Made by a program: the position numbers and the translations under genes. The notes under the pieces were generated by a model. The model was not told the origin of the DNA. It was given only the letters and a program-made list of their open reading frames with translations, and did not search any database. Below, piece by piece: positions 7,355-15,593 of a stretch of 36,760 nt of DNA (position 1 is its first letter; each line of letters starts with the position of its first letter). The stretch covers positions 1 to 36,760 of the forward strand of contig JAOPUX010000026.1 in the NCBI GenBank assembly GCA_025963285.1, written 5' to 3'. Origin of the DNA: Jatrophihabitans sp. Its GTDB lineage: Bacteria > Actinomycetota > Actinomycetes > Mycobacteriales > Jatrophihabitantaceae.

Positions 7355-8035
7355 CTACGTCGAGAGGCCTAGCGAGGCCATCCGCTCCTCGTGACGCTCG
7401 GTGATCCGGGCGATCAGGCCGGCCACCCCAGCGAAGTCGCCGCGGGACTGCATGAGCAGCACCATCAGCGCGTCCCGGTCGGCCAGCACGTGCTGGGTCT
7501 GGCTGATCGCCTCACCGACGAGCCGCCGCGCCCAGAGCGCTAGACGCCCGGCCGCGGCAGGATTGGCCGCCACCGCCGAGCGGACCTCACTCACCGCGAA
7601 CTCCGCGCGCCCGCCCTGCGTCAGCACGTCGTGGATCAGCTGCCGCGTCGACGGGTCGACGAACTCGGCGACCTCACGGTAGAAGTCTGCGGCCATTCCG
7701 TCGCCGACGTAGGCCTTCACGACCGCCTCCAGCCAGGTCGAGGGGGCGGTGAGTTCGTGGTAGCGCTCGAGGGCGGCGACAAAGGGCGCCATCGCCTCGG
7801 CAGGCACCGCACCGAGTTCGGTGAGGTGCGCGGTCAGCAGGGTGTGGTGGCTCAGTTCGAGCGCCGCCATGCCAGCCATCCGCGCGCGGGCATCGAGCGT
7901 CGGTGCCAGCCTGGCGTCCTCGGCGAGGCGGTCGAAGGCGGAGAGTTCGGCGTAGGCGAGAGCGGCCAGCAGGTCGATGATCGCCTCGTGCTGGGACGAC
8001 GGCTCATACGAGGGATGGGACGGCGCAGAGGACAC
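7355..8035 (-). CDS. ferritin-like fold protein (Rv3210c-like)
   Basis: A 226-residue, all-helical protein of the ferritin-like/MiaE-like group. Segments such as LAALAYAELSAFDRLAEDA, ALELSHHTLL and DFYREVAEFVD carry the Glu/His residues expected of a carboxylate-bridged di-iron four-helix bundle. The exact iron ligands are not assigned here. The position between DUF3107 and the DEAD-box helicase matches Rv3210c of M. tuberculosis. The start is a GTG at 8035 with no strong ribosome-binding site. It is convergent with the DUF3107 gene and divergent from the helicase gene. Enzymatic activity, if any, is unknown. Confidence 0.82.
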   Translation of the reverse strand: MSSAPSHPSYEPSSQHEAIIDLLAALAYAELSAFDRLAEDARLAPTLDARARMAGMAALELSHHTLLTAHLTELGAVPAEAMAPFVAALERYHELTAPSTWLEAVVKAYVGDGMAADFYREVAEFVDPSTRQLIHDVLTQGGRAEFAVSEVRSAVAANPAAAGRLALWARRLVGEAISQTQHVLADRDALMVLLMQSRGDFAGVAGLIARITERHEERMASLGLST

Positions 8036-8229
8036 GACCGCAGGCTACCGGTCCAGCCAGGTATCATGGCCGGGTAGCACCGCGCTACGCCCGGCTATCT
8101 GCGGGCGTGGTGCACAGAGAATCTGCGCGTTGACCGCGCGGCGCCTCCCTCCGACTAGCTGGTTCTTTTGGGTCGCAGGCGCCACATCCCTACAGCGGTC
8201 GGCGCAACCTTGATGAGGAAGCGACCGCT

Positions 8230-9942
8230 ATGACTGACAACTCCACCCTGCCTGACGACGCACAATCCGACGGGCCCCTGAGCGACGATGCCGGGCTTGA
8301 CCACTCGGCGCCTGACGACGCGGCGCCGAGCGGGGGCGATCTCCCGGCCGTCGACCCGAACATCGACGCCGATCCACTGGCGGCCCGCGCGCCGGTGCGC
8401 CCGGCGAGTCCGGCCTTCAGCGAGTTCGACATCAAGCCCGAGATCGTCGAGTCCCTCGCCGACGTCGGCATCGTCAAGACGTTCGCGATCCAGGAGCTGA
8501 CGCTGCCGATCGCGCTGGCCGGGCAGGACCTCATCGGTCAGGCCCGCACCGGCACGGGCAAGACCCTGGGCTTCGGCGTGCCCCTGCTCAACCGGCTCAC
8601 CATCCCGGGTGGCGAGGCCGCCGCACCGCAGGCGCTCATCATCGCCCCCACCCGCGAGCTGGCCGTGCAGGTCTCCGGTGACCTCGCCGCGGCCGGCAAG
8701 AGGCTCGGTGCCCGCGTGCTGACGATCTACGGCGGCCGGGCCTACGAGCCGCAGGTCGAGGCGCTGCGCAAGGGCATCGACGTCGTCGTGGGCACGCCCG
8801 GGCGGCTGCTCGATCTGGCCCAGCAGGGTCACCTCGTGCTCGGCAACGTCCGCACCCTCGTGCTGGACGAGGCCGACGAGATGCTCGACCTCGGCTTCCT
8901 GCCCGACATCGAGAAGATCATGAAGATGGTCCCGACGTCGCGGCAGACCATGCTCTTCTCGGCCACCATGCCCGGCCCGATCGTCGCGCTGGCCCGCACG
9001 TTCCTCAACCAGCCGGTCCAGATCCGCGCCGAGCACGCCGCGGAGAACACCAGCACCGACCACATCGACCAGTTCGCCTACCGCGCGCACTCGATGGACA
9101 AGGTCGAGCTGCTCTCGCGCATCCTCCAGGCCCGCAACCGCGGCCTGACGCTGATCTTCGTCCGCACCAAACGGTCGGCAGCCAAGATCACCGACGAGCT
9201 CACCGACCGCGGCTTCGCCGTCGGCGCGGTGCACGGCGACCTCGGCCAGGGCGCCCGCGAGCAGGCGCTGCGTGCCTTCCGCGCCGGCAAGGTGGACGTT
9301 CTGGTGGCCACAGACGTCGCGGCCCGCGGCTTGGACGTCGACGGCATCACGCACGTCATCAACTACCAGGCCCCCGAGGACGAGATGACCTACGTCCACC
9401 GGATCGGGCGTACGGCCCGCGCCGGGGCATCGGGTACCGCGATCACGTTCGTCGACTGGGACGACATCCCGCGGTGGAAGCTGATCTGCGACAAGCTCAA
9501 GCTGCCGTTCCACGAGCCGGTCGAGACGTACTCCACCTCGCCGCACCTCTACCTCGAGCTGGACATCCCGCAGGGCGTCAAGGGCACCCTGCCTCGAGGC
9601 GACCGCACGCGTGCCGGCCTCGACGCGGAGACGCTGGAGGATCTCGGTGGCCGCGAGCCGCAGGGCGCCCGCAAGTCCCCGCAGCGCAGCAGCAGCAACG
9701 CCCGCGAGGACGCGCGCCCGGCTACCCGCGCACCCCGCGCCGCCACACCCCCGCGTGACCGAGCCCGCACCCGCTCCGGACAGCCGGTCGACGGCTCGGC
9801 CCCGGCCGAGGGCACCGACCCCACCGCAGGCACGACCGGCGCACCACGACGCCGCCGTCGGCGCGGGCGTGGCACGGGTTCCGGCGGTTCCAGTAGCGCT
9901 GGCGGCTCGGCGAGTACCGGCAGCAGCACCGCCTCCGACTGA
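8230..9942 (+). CDS. rhlE: DEAD-box ATP-dependent RNA helicase (RhlE-like)
   Basis: A 570-residue DEAD-box helicase. The Q-motif is at about 84-100, motif I ARTGTGKT at 105-112, PTRELA near 140, the DEAD box at 213-216, SAT at 244-246 and HRIGRTARAG near the end of the second RecA-like domain. An acidic N-terminal extension of about 60 residues precedes the core, and a low-complexity basic Arg/Ser/Gly tail of about 100 residues follows and probably contacts RNA. It probably unwinds structured RNA during ribosome assembly or decay. The order next to a ferritin-like gene and before a PQQ-like gene matches Rv3211. GAGGA lies 10 nt before the ATG. The 194-bp upstream region contains GGCGCCT (8140-8146) repeated in inverse at 8177-8183, which could shape a structured leader. 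Confidence 0.94.
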   Translation: MTDNSTLPDDAQSDGPLSDDAGLDHSAPDDAAPSGGDLPAVDPNIDADPLAARAPVRPASPAFSEFDIKPEIVESLADVGIVKTFAIQELTLPIALAGQDLIGQARTGTGKTLGFGVPLLNRLTIPGGEAAAPQALIIAPTRELAVQVSGDLAAAGKRLGARVLTIYGGRAYEPQVEALRKGIDVVVGTPGRLLDLAQQGHLVLGNVRTLVLDEADEMLDLGFLPDIEKIMKMVPTSRQTMLFSATMPGPIVALARTFLNQPVQIRAEHAAENTSTDHIDQFAYRAHSMDKVELLSRILQARNRGLTLIFVRTKRSAAKITDELTDRGFAVGAVHGDLGQGAREQALRAFRAGKVDVLVATDVAARGLDVDGITHVINYQAPEDEMTYVHRIGRTARAGASGTAITFVDWDDIPRWKLICDKLKLPFHEPVETYSTSPHLYLELDIPQGVKGTLPRGDRTRAGLDAETLEDLGGREPQGARKSPQRSSSNAREDARPATRAPRAATPPRDRARTRSGQPVDGSAPAEGTDPTAGTTGAPRRRRRRGRGTGSGGSSSAGGSASTGSSTASD

Positions 9943-10011
9943 CCCGGCGTTGATTGGCGACACCGACCCTCTTGCTCGGCGCCCACAGGGCGATGGGCAA
10001 GGATGGTCGGC

Positions 10012-11289
10012 GTGAGCGTCAGCCAGGCAGCCCTCGAGCGCTACTCCGCACGCAACCGCAAGGCACGGATCCGCTACTACGCGGTCCTGGCTGTGGTGCT
10101 GGTGGCGCTGGCGGTCGTGGCCTCGGTGATCTGGCTCAGCGGCGAGATCAGCCACACGACGCTCCACACGATCGGGAAGGCGCCCGCCGCGGTACCCGCC
10201 GCGACGAGCTCCTCAACCCCGACGCGGGTGTGGAGCAGCAACGACACCCCGGCCCTCGGCACGCCGGTCGACGGCGGCACGGTGGTGACCCATGACGCCC
10301 ACACCGTCCGGGGCCGCGACGCCCGCACCGGCACGCAGACCTGGTACTACACCCGCACCGACCGCACCGTCTGCGCCGCGCTTCAGGACGACGATGCGAC
10401 GATCGCCGTCTACCGCCTCGACGGGAACTGCGACGAGGTCACCGCGCTGAACACCGGCACCGGCAAGCGACTCTGGACCCGCACGCTGGACGAGGACTCC
10501 CACCAGTTCAACGGCTCCGCGTCCTACGGGATCTCCGGCGACACGGTGATGTTCGTCAGCCCGGGCGCGGTCTACGCGATCAACGTCCAGAGCGGCTACG
10601 ACGCCTGGCTCTTCGCCGAGCAGGGCTGCAGCGTGCACCGCGCCGTGATCGGCACGGCGGGCGCGCTGATCAGCCAGACCTGCGCGCACCGAGACTGCTC
10701 ACAGGTCAAGCAATGTGCCAACGGCGACCAGCTGGTGCTCCGTACCGACCAGGGCGAGAACACCGACTCCAGCTCCAACAACGGCAACCCGGACCAGATC
10801 GTCTGGACGTTGAAGGGCAGCGACCTGGTGCCCGCCTCGGCCGGCGCCGTGATCAGCGCCTTCGCCCCGGACGGCTCGGCGCTGTCGGTGCTGGCGGCCA
10901 AGACCGGCAAGACCACCACGACGCTGCCACTGAAGGCCTCCAACGGTGCGTCGTTGGGCACGAGCATCGACACCGAGACCTCCGACGGGGATCTGATCTG
11001 GTCCGGCGGCACCACCTACGCACTCACCGCCCCGGGCACCCGCTTCGACTGGACCCTGACCAGCGACACGGCCCCGACGCTCGACGCGCCGCTGGCCGAC
11101 GTCGTGCCCGTCATGTCCAGCGCGGTGCTGATCCTGCCCGTCGCCACCGGGGTGGCTGTGCTGAACCCGCAGACCGGCGCGGCGCGGACCAGGTATCCGC
11201 TGAGCCCCGCGCCCGCCAGCACCGACCGGATCTACCCGCTCGGCACCGGCTTCCTAGTGGCCGGATCAGGCGTGACGGTCTACTCGTGA
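10012..11289 (+). CDS. membrane-anchored PQQ-like beta-propeller protein (Rv3212-like)
   Basis: A 425-residue protein with a short cytosolic N-terminus, one membrane helix (about residues 21-42) and an extracytoplasmic domain. The domain has repeated strands of the type T-V-R-G-R-D-A-R-T-G-T-Q-T-W and ALNTGTGKRLWTRTL, as in PQQ/quinoprotein-like propellers. Paired cysteines occur around QGCSVHR and CAHRDCSQVKQC. No enzyme activity can be deduced; such propellers often bind partners. GTG at 10012 has AAGGA 8 nt upstream; an ATG nine bases earlier (10003) is possible. It follows the helicase by 69 bp, as Rv3212 follows rhlE, and its stop overlaps the next gene by 4 nt (GTGA). Confidence 0.83.
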   Translation: MSVSQAALERYSARNRKARIRYYAVLAVVLVALAVVASVIWLSGEISHTTLHTIGKAPAAVPAATSSSTPTRVWSSNDTPALGTPVDGGTVVTHDAHTVRGRDARTGTQTWYYTRTDRTVCAALQDDDATIAVYRLDGNCDEVTALNTGTGKRLWTRTLDEDSHQFNGSASYGISGDTVMFVSPGAVYAINVQSGYDAWLFAEQGCSVHRAVIGTAGALISQTCAHRDCSQVKQCANGDQLVLRTDQGENTDSSSNNGNPDQIVWTLKGSDLVPASAGAVISAFAPDGSALSVLAAKTGKTTTTLPLKASNGASLGTSIDTETSDGDLIWSGGTTYALTAPGTRFDWTLTSDTAPTLDAPLADVVPVMSSAVLILPVATGVAVLNPQTGAARTRYPLSPAPASTDRIYPLGTGFLVAGSGVTVYS

Positions 11290-12146
11290 GCGCGGCCTCC
11301 CAGCTGGACCTCGGCGATGCCGAGCCCGCCCGCGTGGCGGGACTCGCAGCGCTGCAGACGGGTGCCGACGGCGCCCCGGTGGTCCTCCTGGTGCCGGGGT
11401 ACACCGGCAGCAAGGAGGACTTCGGCCCGATCCTCGCGCCGTTGGCCGGCGCCGGCCTGCACGCGGTGGCCATCGACCTGCCGGGCCAGCACGAGTCCCC
11501 CGGGCCGGTGGAGCCCGACTTCTACACCACCGCCTCGCTCGGCGAGGTGGTGCGGGCCGTGGCGCGGGAGCTGGCCGGCGCGGGTCCGGTGCAGTTGCTA
11601 GGGCACTCCTTCGGCGGCCTCGTGGCGCGGGCGGCCGTAGTGGCCGAACCGTCGCTGTTCGCCTCGCTCGTGCTGATGGACTCCGGCCCCGGCGCGCTCG
11701 GCGGCAACCGTGCCGCATTGATCACCTACCTCGAGCCGATGCTGGCCTCGGACGGGATCGAGGCCGTCTACGCGGCCACCGAGGCGATCTACGCCGCGCA
11801 GCCGGGCTATGTGGCACCGGCCCCGGAGCTCGCGGCCCTGCTGCGGAGCCGCTTCGTCGCGGGCTCACCGGCGATGCTGCAGGGCATGGGACGCACGCTG
11901 CGCACCGAGCCGGACACGGTGGCCGATCTCGCCGCCACCGGCATCCCCACCCTGGTGCTCTACGGCGAGGACGACGACGCGTGGCTGCCCGAGGTGCAGG
12001 ACGAGATGGCGCAGCGTCTCGGAGCCGCGGTGGTGCGCATCCCGCACGCCGTGCACTCCCCCGCCGTCGAGAACCCGGCAGCGACAGCGGCAGCGTTGAT
12101 CGATTTCTGGCGGCGGCTCCCTAGCCGTGCCACGCTGAGAGCATGA
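11286..12146 (+). CDS. alpha/beta-fold hydrolase
   Basis: A 286-residue alpha/beta hydrolase with LLVPGYTGSK in the oxyanion region, the nucleophile elbow GHSFGG (Ser about 108), GEDDDAW carrying the likely acid and PHAVHSP carrying the catalytic His. There is no signal peptide, so it is probably cytosolic; the substrate is unknown. The GTG start overlaps the stop of the PQQ-like gene (GTGA) and its own TGA overlaps the ATG of the next gene (ATGA), so the three are very probably translated from one message. The reading frame is open further upstream, but that part lies inside the previous gene and lacks family similarity. Confidence 0.88.
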   Translation: MSAASQLDLGDAEPARVAGLAALQTGADGAPVVLLVPGYTGSKEDFGPILAPLAGAGLHAVAIDLPGQHESPGPVEPDFYTTASLGEVVRAVARELAGAGPVQLLGHSFGGLVARAAVVAEPSLFASLVLMDSGPGALGGNRAALITYLEPMLASDGIEAVYAATEAIYAAQPGYVAPAPELAALLRSRFVAGSPAMLQGMGRTLRTEPDTVADLAATGIPTLVLYGEDDDAWLPEVQDEMAQRLGAAVVRIPHAVHSPAVENPAATAAALIDFWRRLPSRATLRA

Positions 12147-12931
12147 CCGACGTCGGGTACTTCGGGCCGCAGAGCGTCACGTGGCGGATCCACAGCGAGC
12201 CCGTCTCCCTGGTCGGAGGCCTGCGCGCCTTGCTGCTGCAGGCACTGCACCCGGGCGCCATGCGGCTCCTCGACGCGACGTCGAACTTCCGCGACGACCC
12301 GTGGGTGCGCCTGGAGCACACCGCGCTCTACGTCGGGGTGCTCACCTTCGGGACGACCGCGGACGTGGATGCCGCCGCGCGCCGGGTCCGGACGGTCCAC
12401 CAGCAGCTGGGCATCACCGACTCGGAGCAGCTGGCCTGGGTACACGTCTGCCTGGTCGATTCGTTCCTTGCCGCCACCCGGGCCGGCGGCCTGCGGCTAA
12501 ACCAGCGCGAGCGCGACCAGTTCGTGGCCGAGCAGCTGATCGCGGCCGAGCTCGTCGGTGCCCCTGCGGCGCTGGTGCCACGGACGCAGGCGGAGCTGCG
12601 GGAGTTCATCCGCGAGATTCGGCCCCGCCTCGCTGGCACGCGGGAGGCCCGGGAGGCCGCGCGCTACGTGATCGCACCACCGCGGCCGCCCGTGCCCCGG
12701 CGGTTCGTGCTGCCGGCCCGGGTCGGGTGGACGACCATCTCCTCGCTCGCGGTCGGCCTGCTCCCCGGCTGGGCCCGCCGGATGTACCTGCTGCCGCCAC
12801 TGCCCGGCGCGTCGCTGACCACCTCGGCCGGCATGCGCGCGCTGCGGCAGGCGGTGCGGGTGCTGCCCGAGCAGTACCGCGAAGGGCCGCTCTACCGGGA
12901 GGCCAAGGCACGGGTGGCTGCGCTGGGCTGA
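12143..12931 (+). CDS. MpaB/DUF2236-family oxygenase
   Basis: A 262-residue member of the DUF2236 (MpaB, latex-clearing-protein-like) family. These proteins are thought to bind haem through conserved His residues and some are oxygenases. Conserved segments seen are WRIHSEPVSLVGGLRALLLQALHPGAM, split here as WRIHSEPVSL and LLLQALHPGAM, then NFRDDPW, TFGTTADVD and WVHVCLVDSFL. It overlaps the preceding alpha/beta hydrolase gene by 4 nt. An oxygenase paired with a hydrolase suggests a catabolic or detoxifying pair, but the substrate is unknown. Short 16-bp repeats begin inside its last codons. Confidence 0.88.
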   Translation: MTDVGYFGPQSVTWRIHSEPVSLVGGLRALLLQALHPGAMRLLDATSNFRDDPWVRLEHTALYVGVLTFGTTADVDAAARRVRTVHQQLGITDSEQLAWVHVCLVDSFLAATRAGGLRLNQRERDQFVAEQLIAAELVGAPAALVPRTQAELREFIREIRPRLAGTREAREAARYVIAPPRPPVPRRFVLPARVGWTTISSLAVGLLPGWARRMYLLPPLPGASLTTSAGMRALRQAVRVLPEQYREGPLYREAKARVAALG

Positions 12932-12988
12932 TTCGGGGCTGGGCTGATTCGGGGCTGGGCTAATCGCGGCGTGGGCTGACCGGCGCTG
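12925..12988. repeat. 16-bp tandem repeats at the end of the MpaB gene
   Basis: Two exact copies of GGGCTGATTCGGGGCT (12925-12940, 12941-12956) are followed by two diverged copies to 12988. They begin in the last codons of the MpaB gene, and each unit restores a TGA or TAA. They fill the whole gap to the convergent nuclease gene. Confidence 0.8.
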
Positions 12989-13816
12989 CTAGTTCTCGCG
13001 CAGGCCGGCCCACGAATCGAGCGGGCTGGAGGCCGCCTGACCCTCCGGGCAGGCGGCGCGGAAGTCGCACCAGGAGCAGAGCGCGGACGGCACAGGCGGG
13101 AAGACGTCGTCCGGGTCTGCACCGGCGGCCAGCGTGTCGGTGGCCACCACGATGTCGGCGGCCGTGGACTCGGCACGGGCGAGGTGGCGCGCCAGCGACT
13201 CGTCGGTGTGGTCGTAGCCGGCCACCGTCCCGCTGGGCAGGTGGTGCAACTCCACCCGGCGCACCGGCCGGCGCAGGGTGCGCCGCGCCGCGAGCACGTA
13301 GAGCGCCAGGGCAAGCGAGCCGCGTGCCTCGTCCTCGCTCGACTCGGTGCGTCCGGTCTTGTAGTCGACGATGACCAGTTCGTCACCGCGGTCGTCGATC
13401 CGGTCGACCCGCCCGCTGATGGCGAGCGTCGCGGTGGCCGTACCGACCGTCCGCTCGACCCCGATCGGTTCGCGCCGCGGGTCTACGCCGGCCAAGTAGG
13501 AACGCACCCAGCCGGCCGCCCGTTCCCGCCAGCGGGCCGACTGCTCGGCATCACGGAAGCCCTCGTCCTGCCAGGCTGCCTCGACGAGGATCTCACCGGC
13601 CTCGGTGGTGCGATGGGCCGGCACGAGCGTCGAGTACCAGCGTGCCAGGGCGACGTGGACGGCAGCGCCGACGGTGTTGTGCGCCCAGGCCGGCCCCTTG
13701 GCCGGAGGTGGGCGATCGACGTAGCTGAAGCGGTAGCGCCGCGGGCAGTCGAAGGCGGTCAGCTTGGATGGTGTGCAGGAGAACAGCCGCTGCGGGCTCG
13801 GGCCGAGTTGGCTCAT
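12989..13816 (-). CDS. RecB-family PD-(D/E)xK exonuclease with probable Fe-S cluster
   Basis: A 275-residue stand-alone nuclease of the RecB/Cas4/AddB type. The active site is visible as GRVDRID (Asp about 138) and VIVDYKTGR (Asp 151, Lys 153), with a His near 54. Cys 24 in FDCPRRYRF and Cys 247, 250 and 256 in CSWCDFRAAC reproduce the one-plus-three cysteine pattern that holds a 4Fe-4S cluster in AddB and Cas4 nucleases. No helicase domain is attached. ATG at 13816, 10 nt after the PHP gene stop, is preferred; a TTG at 13861 would extend it by 15 residues into that gene. It is probably the last gene of a PH-PHP-nuclease operon. A role in DNA repair is inferred. Confidence 0.88.
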   Translation of the reverse strand: MSQLGPSPQRLFSCTPSKLTAFDCPRRYRFSYVDRPPPAKGPAWAHNTVGAAVHVALARWYSTLVPAHRTTEAGEILVEAAWQDEGFRDAEQSARWRERAAGWVRSYLAGVDPRREPIGVERTVGTATATLAISGRVDRIDDRGDELVIVDYKTGRTESSEDEARGSLALALYVLAARRTLRRPVRRVELHHLPSGTVAGYDHTDESLARHLARAESTAADIVVATDTLAAGADPDDVFPPVPSALCSWCDFRAACPEGQAASSPLDSWAGLREN

Positions 13817-13826
13817 GCGGGCTGGC

Positions 13827-14717
13827 TCATCGGGGCCGTCCGTCGGGGTCGAGCGGGCCAACCGGACGGAGCGCCGCGGGCAGCGCGAGGAGCGCCTCCA
13901 GCGCGGCTGGCGCGGTGGTGCAGGCGGCGAGGCCGGTGGTCTTGTTGGTGCCGTGGTAGTCCGACGATCCGGTGCCGATCAGGCCGAGGTCGCGGGCCAA
14001 CCCCGCGGCCTGGGCCCGGTCGGCCGGATCTTGATCGGGATGCTCAACCTCCAGCCCGACGAGGCCGGCCGCAGCCATCCGGGCCACCACCGCGTCGCTG
14101 ACCACCGGACCACGGCGCCTGGCCAGCGGGTGGGCGAAGACCGGCAGCCCCCCTGCGGCACGCAGCATCGCAATGGCGGCGAAGACATCGGTGTCGCTCT
14201 TGCGGACGTAGTAGCCGCCGCGCGAGCTGAGGACGTCCCGGAAGGCGCTGTCGATGTCGGGCACCACCCCGGCAGTGACGAGCGCGCGAGCCAGGTGAGG
14301 CCGACCCACCGCACCACCTGCTGCCAGCGCGCTGACCTGCTCCCAGCTGATGGGCAGCCCGTCGGCGACCATGTTGTCGACCATCAGGTGGGCCCGGCCG
14401 CGGCGATCGTCGCGCAGCCGCGCCCGTTCGGCCTGCAGGTTCGCGTCGTCCGGGTCGAAGAGGTAGCCGAGCAGGTGCAGGCTGATGCGCCGCTCATCGT
14501 CGACGTAGACGCAGGAGAACTCGGCGCCGGTGATCACCGTGAGGGCCGGCGGGCGGTGCTCCAGGGCCTCGGCCCAGCCGCCGGTGGTGTCGTGATCGGT
14601 GATGGCCAGGACGTCGATGCCCGCGGCAGCTGCCTTGGCGACGAGCTCAGCGGGCCGGTCGGTGCCATCCGAGGCCGTGCTGTGGGTGTGCAGATCGGTG
14701 ACGAGCAGGGCGCTCAC
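13827..14717 (-). CDS. PHP-domain metal-dependent phosphoesterase (TrpH/RNase AM-like)
   Basis: A 296-residue PHP-fold protein. Metal ligands are seen in DLHTHSTASDG (His10, His12), AITDHDTTGG (Asp41-His42-Asp43), ITGAEFSC (Glu66), FAHPLARR and GTGSSDYHG near the C-terminus. This arrangement fits the YciV/TrpH group, whose members hydrolyse 3',5'-nucleoside bisphosphates or act as 5'-to-3' exoribonucleases. The GTG start overlaps the stop of the PH-domain gene by 4 nt (GTGA), and the nuclease gene follows after 10 nt, so the three are co-transcribed. The exact substrate is not fixed by the sequence. Confidence 0.9.
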   Translation of the reverse strand: MSALLVTDLHTHSTASDGTDRPAELVAKAAAAGIDVLAITDHDTTGGWAEALEHRPPALTVITGAEFSCVYVDDERRISLHLLGYLFDPDDANLQAERARLRDDRRGRAHLMVDNMVADGLPISWEQVSALAAGGAVGRPHLARALVTAGVVPDIDSAFRDVLSSRGGYYVRKSDTDVFAAIAMLRAAGGLPVFAHPLARRRGPVVSDAVVARMAAAGLVGLEVEHPDQDPADRAQAAGLARDLGLIGTGSSDYHGTNKTTGLAACTTAPAALEALLALPAALRPVGPLDPDGRPR

Positions 14718-15280
14718 CGGTCGTCACGTGGGCGAAAGAAGCCGCGCGGCAGCGGCTCGGTGGCGAACTCCTGCGGCACGACCGCGGCAGGGCCCTGATC
14801 GTCCGGATCGAAGCCCCCCTCGCCGGCGAAGATGATGCGGCGCAGCTGCTCGTAGAAATGCATCGGCTCGGCGATCCGGACCAGGTGCCGCACGTCGGGG
14901 TGATCGCCGGGGGCCTCGAGCTCGATCGTCGCGTAGTTGAGGATCTTGCCGGGGACGGTCTGGACGAGGCGGGCACCGGAGACCCGGTCGATGCGCAGCG
15001 AGGCCTCGCTGCTCGTAGTCTCGGGGACGCCACGCACCCGGACGATCCGCCTGGTGGTGAGGATGATCAGCTCGGCGCGCCAGGTCTGCCAGCGCAGCGC
15101 CGCCGCGGCGACGATGACGAGCAGGAAGAGCACCAGGAACGGCCACGGCCAGATCACCGCCGCGACGAGGAGCGCGACGAGGGCGAGCCCGGCGGCCTTG
15201 CCAGGGAGGGCGAGCAGCACGATCCAGTGATGCTGGGCGCGGGCTAGCTCTGGTAGTTCCGAAGGCATCAGCGCGGCCAC
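14714..15280 (-). CDS. PH-domain-containing membrane protein
   Basis: A 188-residue protein with two adjacent membrane helices (about residues 20-42 and 44-62) followed by a bacterial PH-like domain: W-R-A-E-L-I-I-L-T-T-R-R-I-V-R-V-R-G, then SLRIDRVSGARLVQT and ATIELEAPG. It resembles the YdbS/YvbH-type bPH2 proteins of unknown function. The start is uncertain: GTG at 15280 or ATG at 15268, neither with a good ribosome-binding site. It is the first long gene of the PH-PHP-nuclease run and is preceded 13 nt upstream by a tiny membrane-protein gene. Confidence 0.8.
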   Translation of the reverse strand: MAALMPSELPELARAQHHWIVLLALPGKAAGLALVALLVAAVIWPWPFLVLFLLVIVAAAALRWQTWRAELIILTTRRIVRVRGVPETTSSEASLRIDRVSGARLVQTVPGKILNYATIELEAPGDHPDVRHLVRIAEPMHFYEQLRRIIFAGEGGFDPDDQGPAAVVPQEFATEPLPRGFFRPRDDR

Positions 15281-15293
15281 GACGGGCAGCCGA

Positions 15294-15452
15294 TCAGGAC
15301 GAGACTCTGTCGACGAAGTGGCCGACTCCGTGCGCGACGTTCACCGCCGAGTGCCACGAGCTGTGCACTATGTTCGCGGCCTGGTCGGGCGAGGTGACGA
15401 TGTAGAAGATCAGGAACGCGACGACGACACCCGAAACGACGACCTTCGTCAT
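15294..15452 (-). CDS. 52-residue single-pass membrane peptide
   Basis: A small gene reading M-T-K-V-V-V-S-G-V-V-V-A-F-L-I-F-Y-I-V-T followed by SPDQAANIV and a His-containing amphipathic C-terminus ending VDRVSS. It has one membrane helix at residues 4-19. The ATG has GGGAGG 8 nt upstream, and third codon positions are mostly G or C. It resembles from memory a group of short actinobacterial membrane proteins with an F-Y-I-V-T-x-P motif; the function is unknown. It sits directly upstream of the PH-domain membrane protein on the same strand, so the two may act together at the membrane. Confidence 0.8.
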   Translation of the reverse strand: MTKVVVSGVVVAFLIFYIVTSPDQAANIVHSSWHSAVNVAHGVGHFVDRVSS

Positions 15453-15593
15453 GGTGATCGCCTCCCTGTCTCTGCGGTCCTGGACCGTGCGCAGGGGTGC
15501 GCGACGGCGGATGCCGGGTCATTCATAACGCACAGCCAGGACAATTGGCGGGCGCCGCGCCGTGTGTCGCGTGGGACGTGCGAGGCTGATGTG

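Noticed and set aside
8155-10167. A 670-codon minus-strand frame opposite the DEAD-box helicase.
   Set aside because: It is a shadow of the helicase gene, whose complete motif set on the plus strand leaves no doubt.
10713-11285. Upstream extension of the second alpha/beta hydrolase frame.
   Set aside because: The extension lies wholly inside the PQQ-like gene and is low-complexity; the fold starts after the GTG at 11286.
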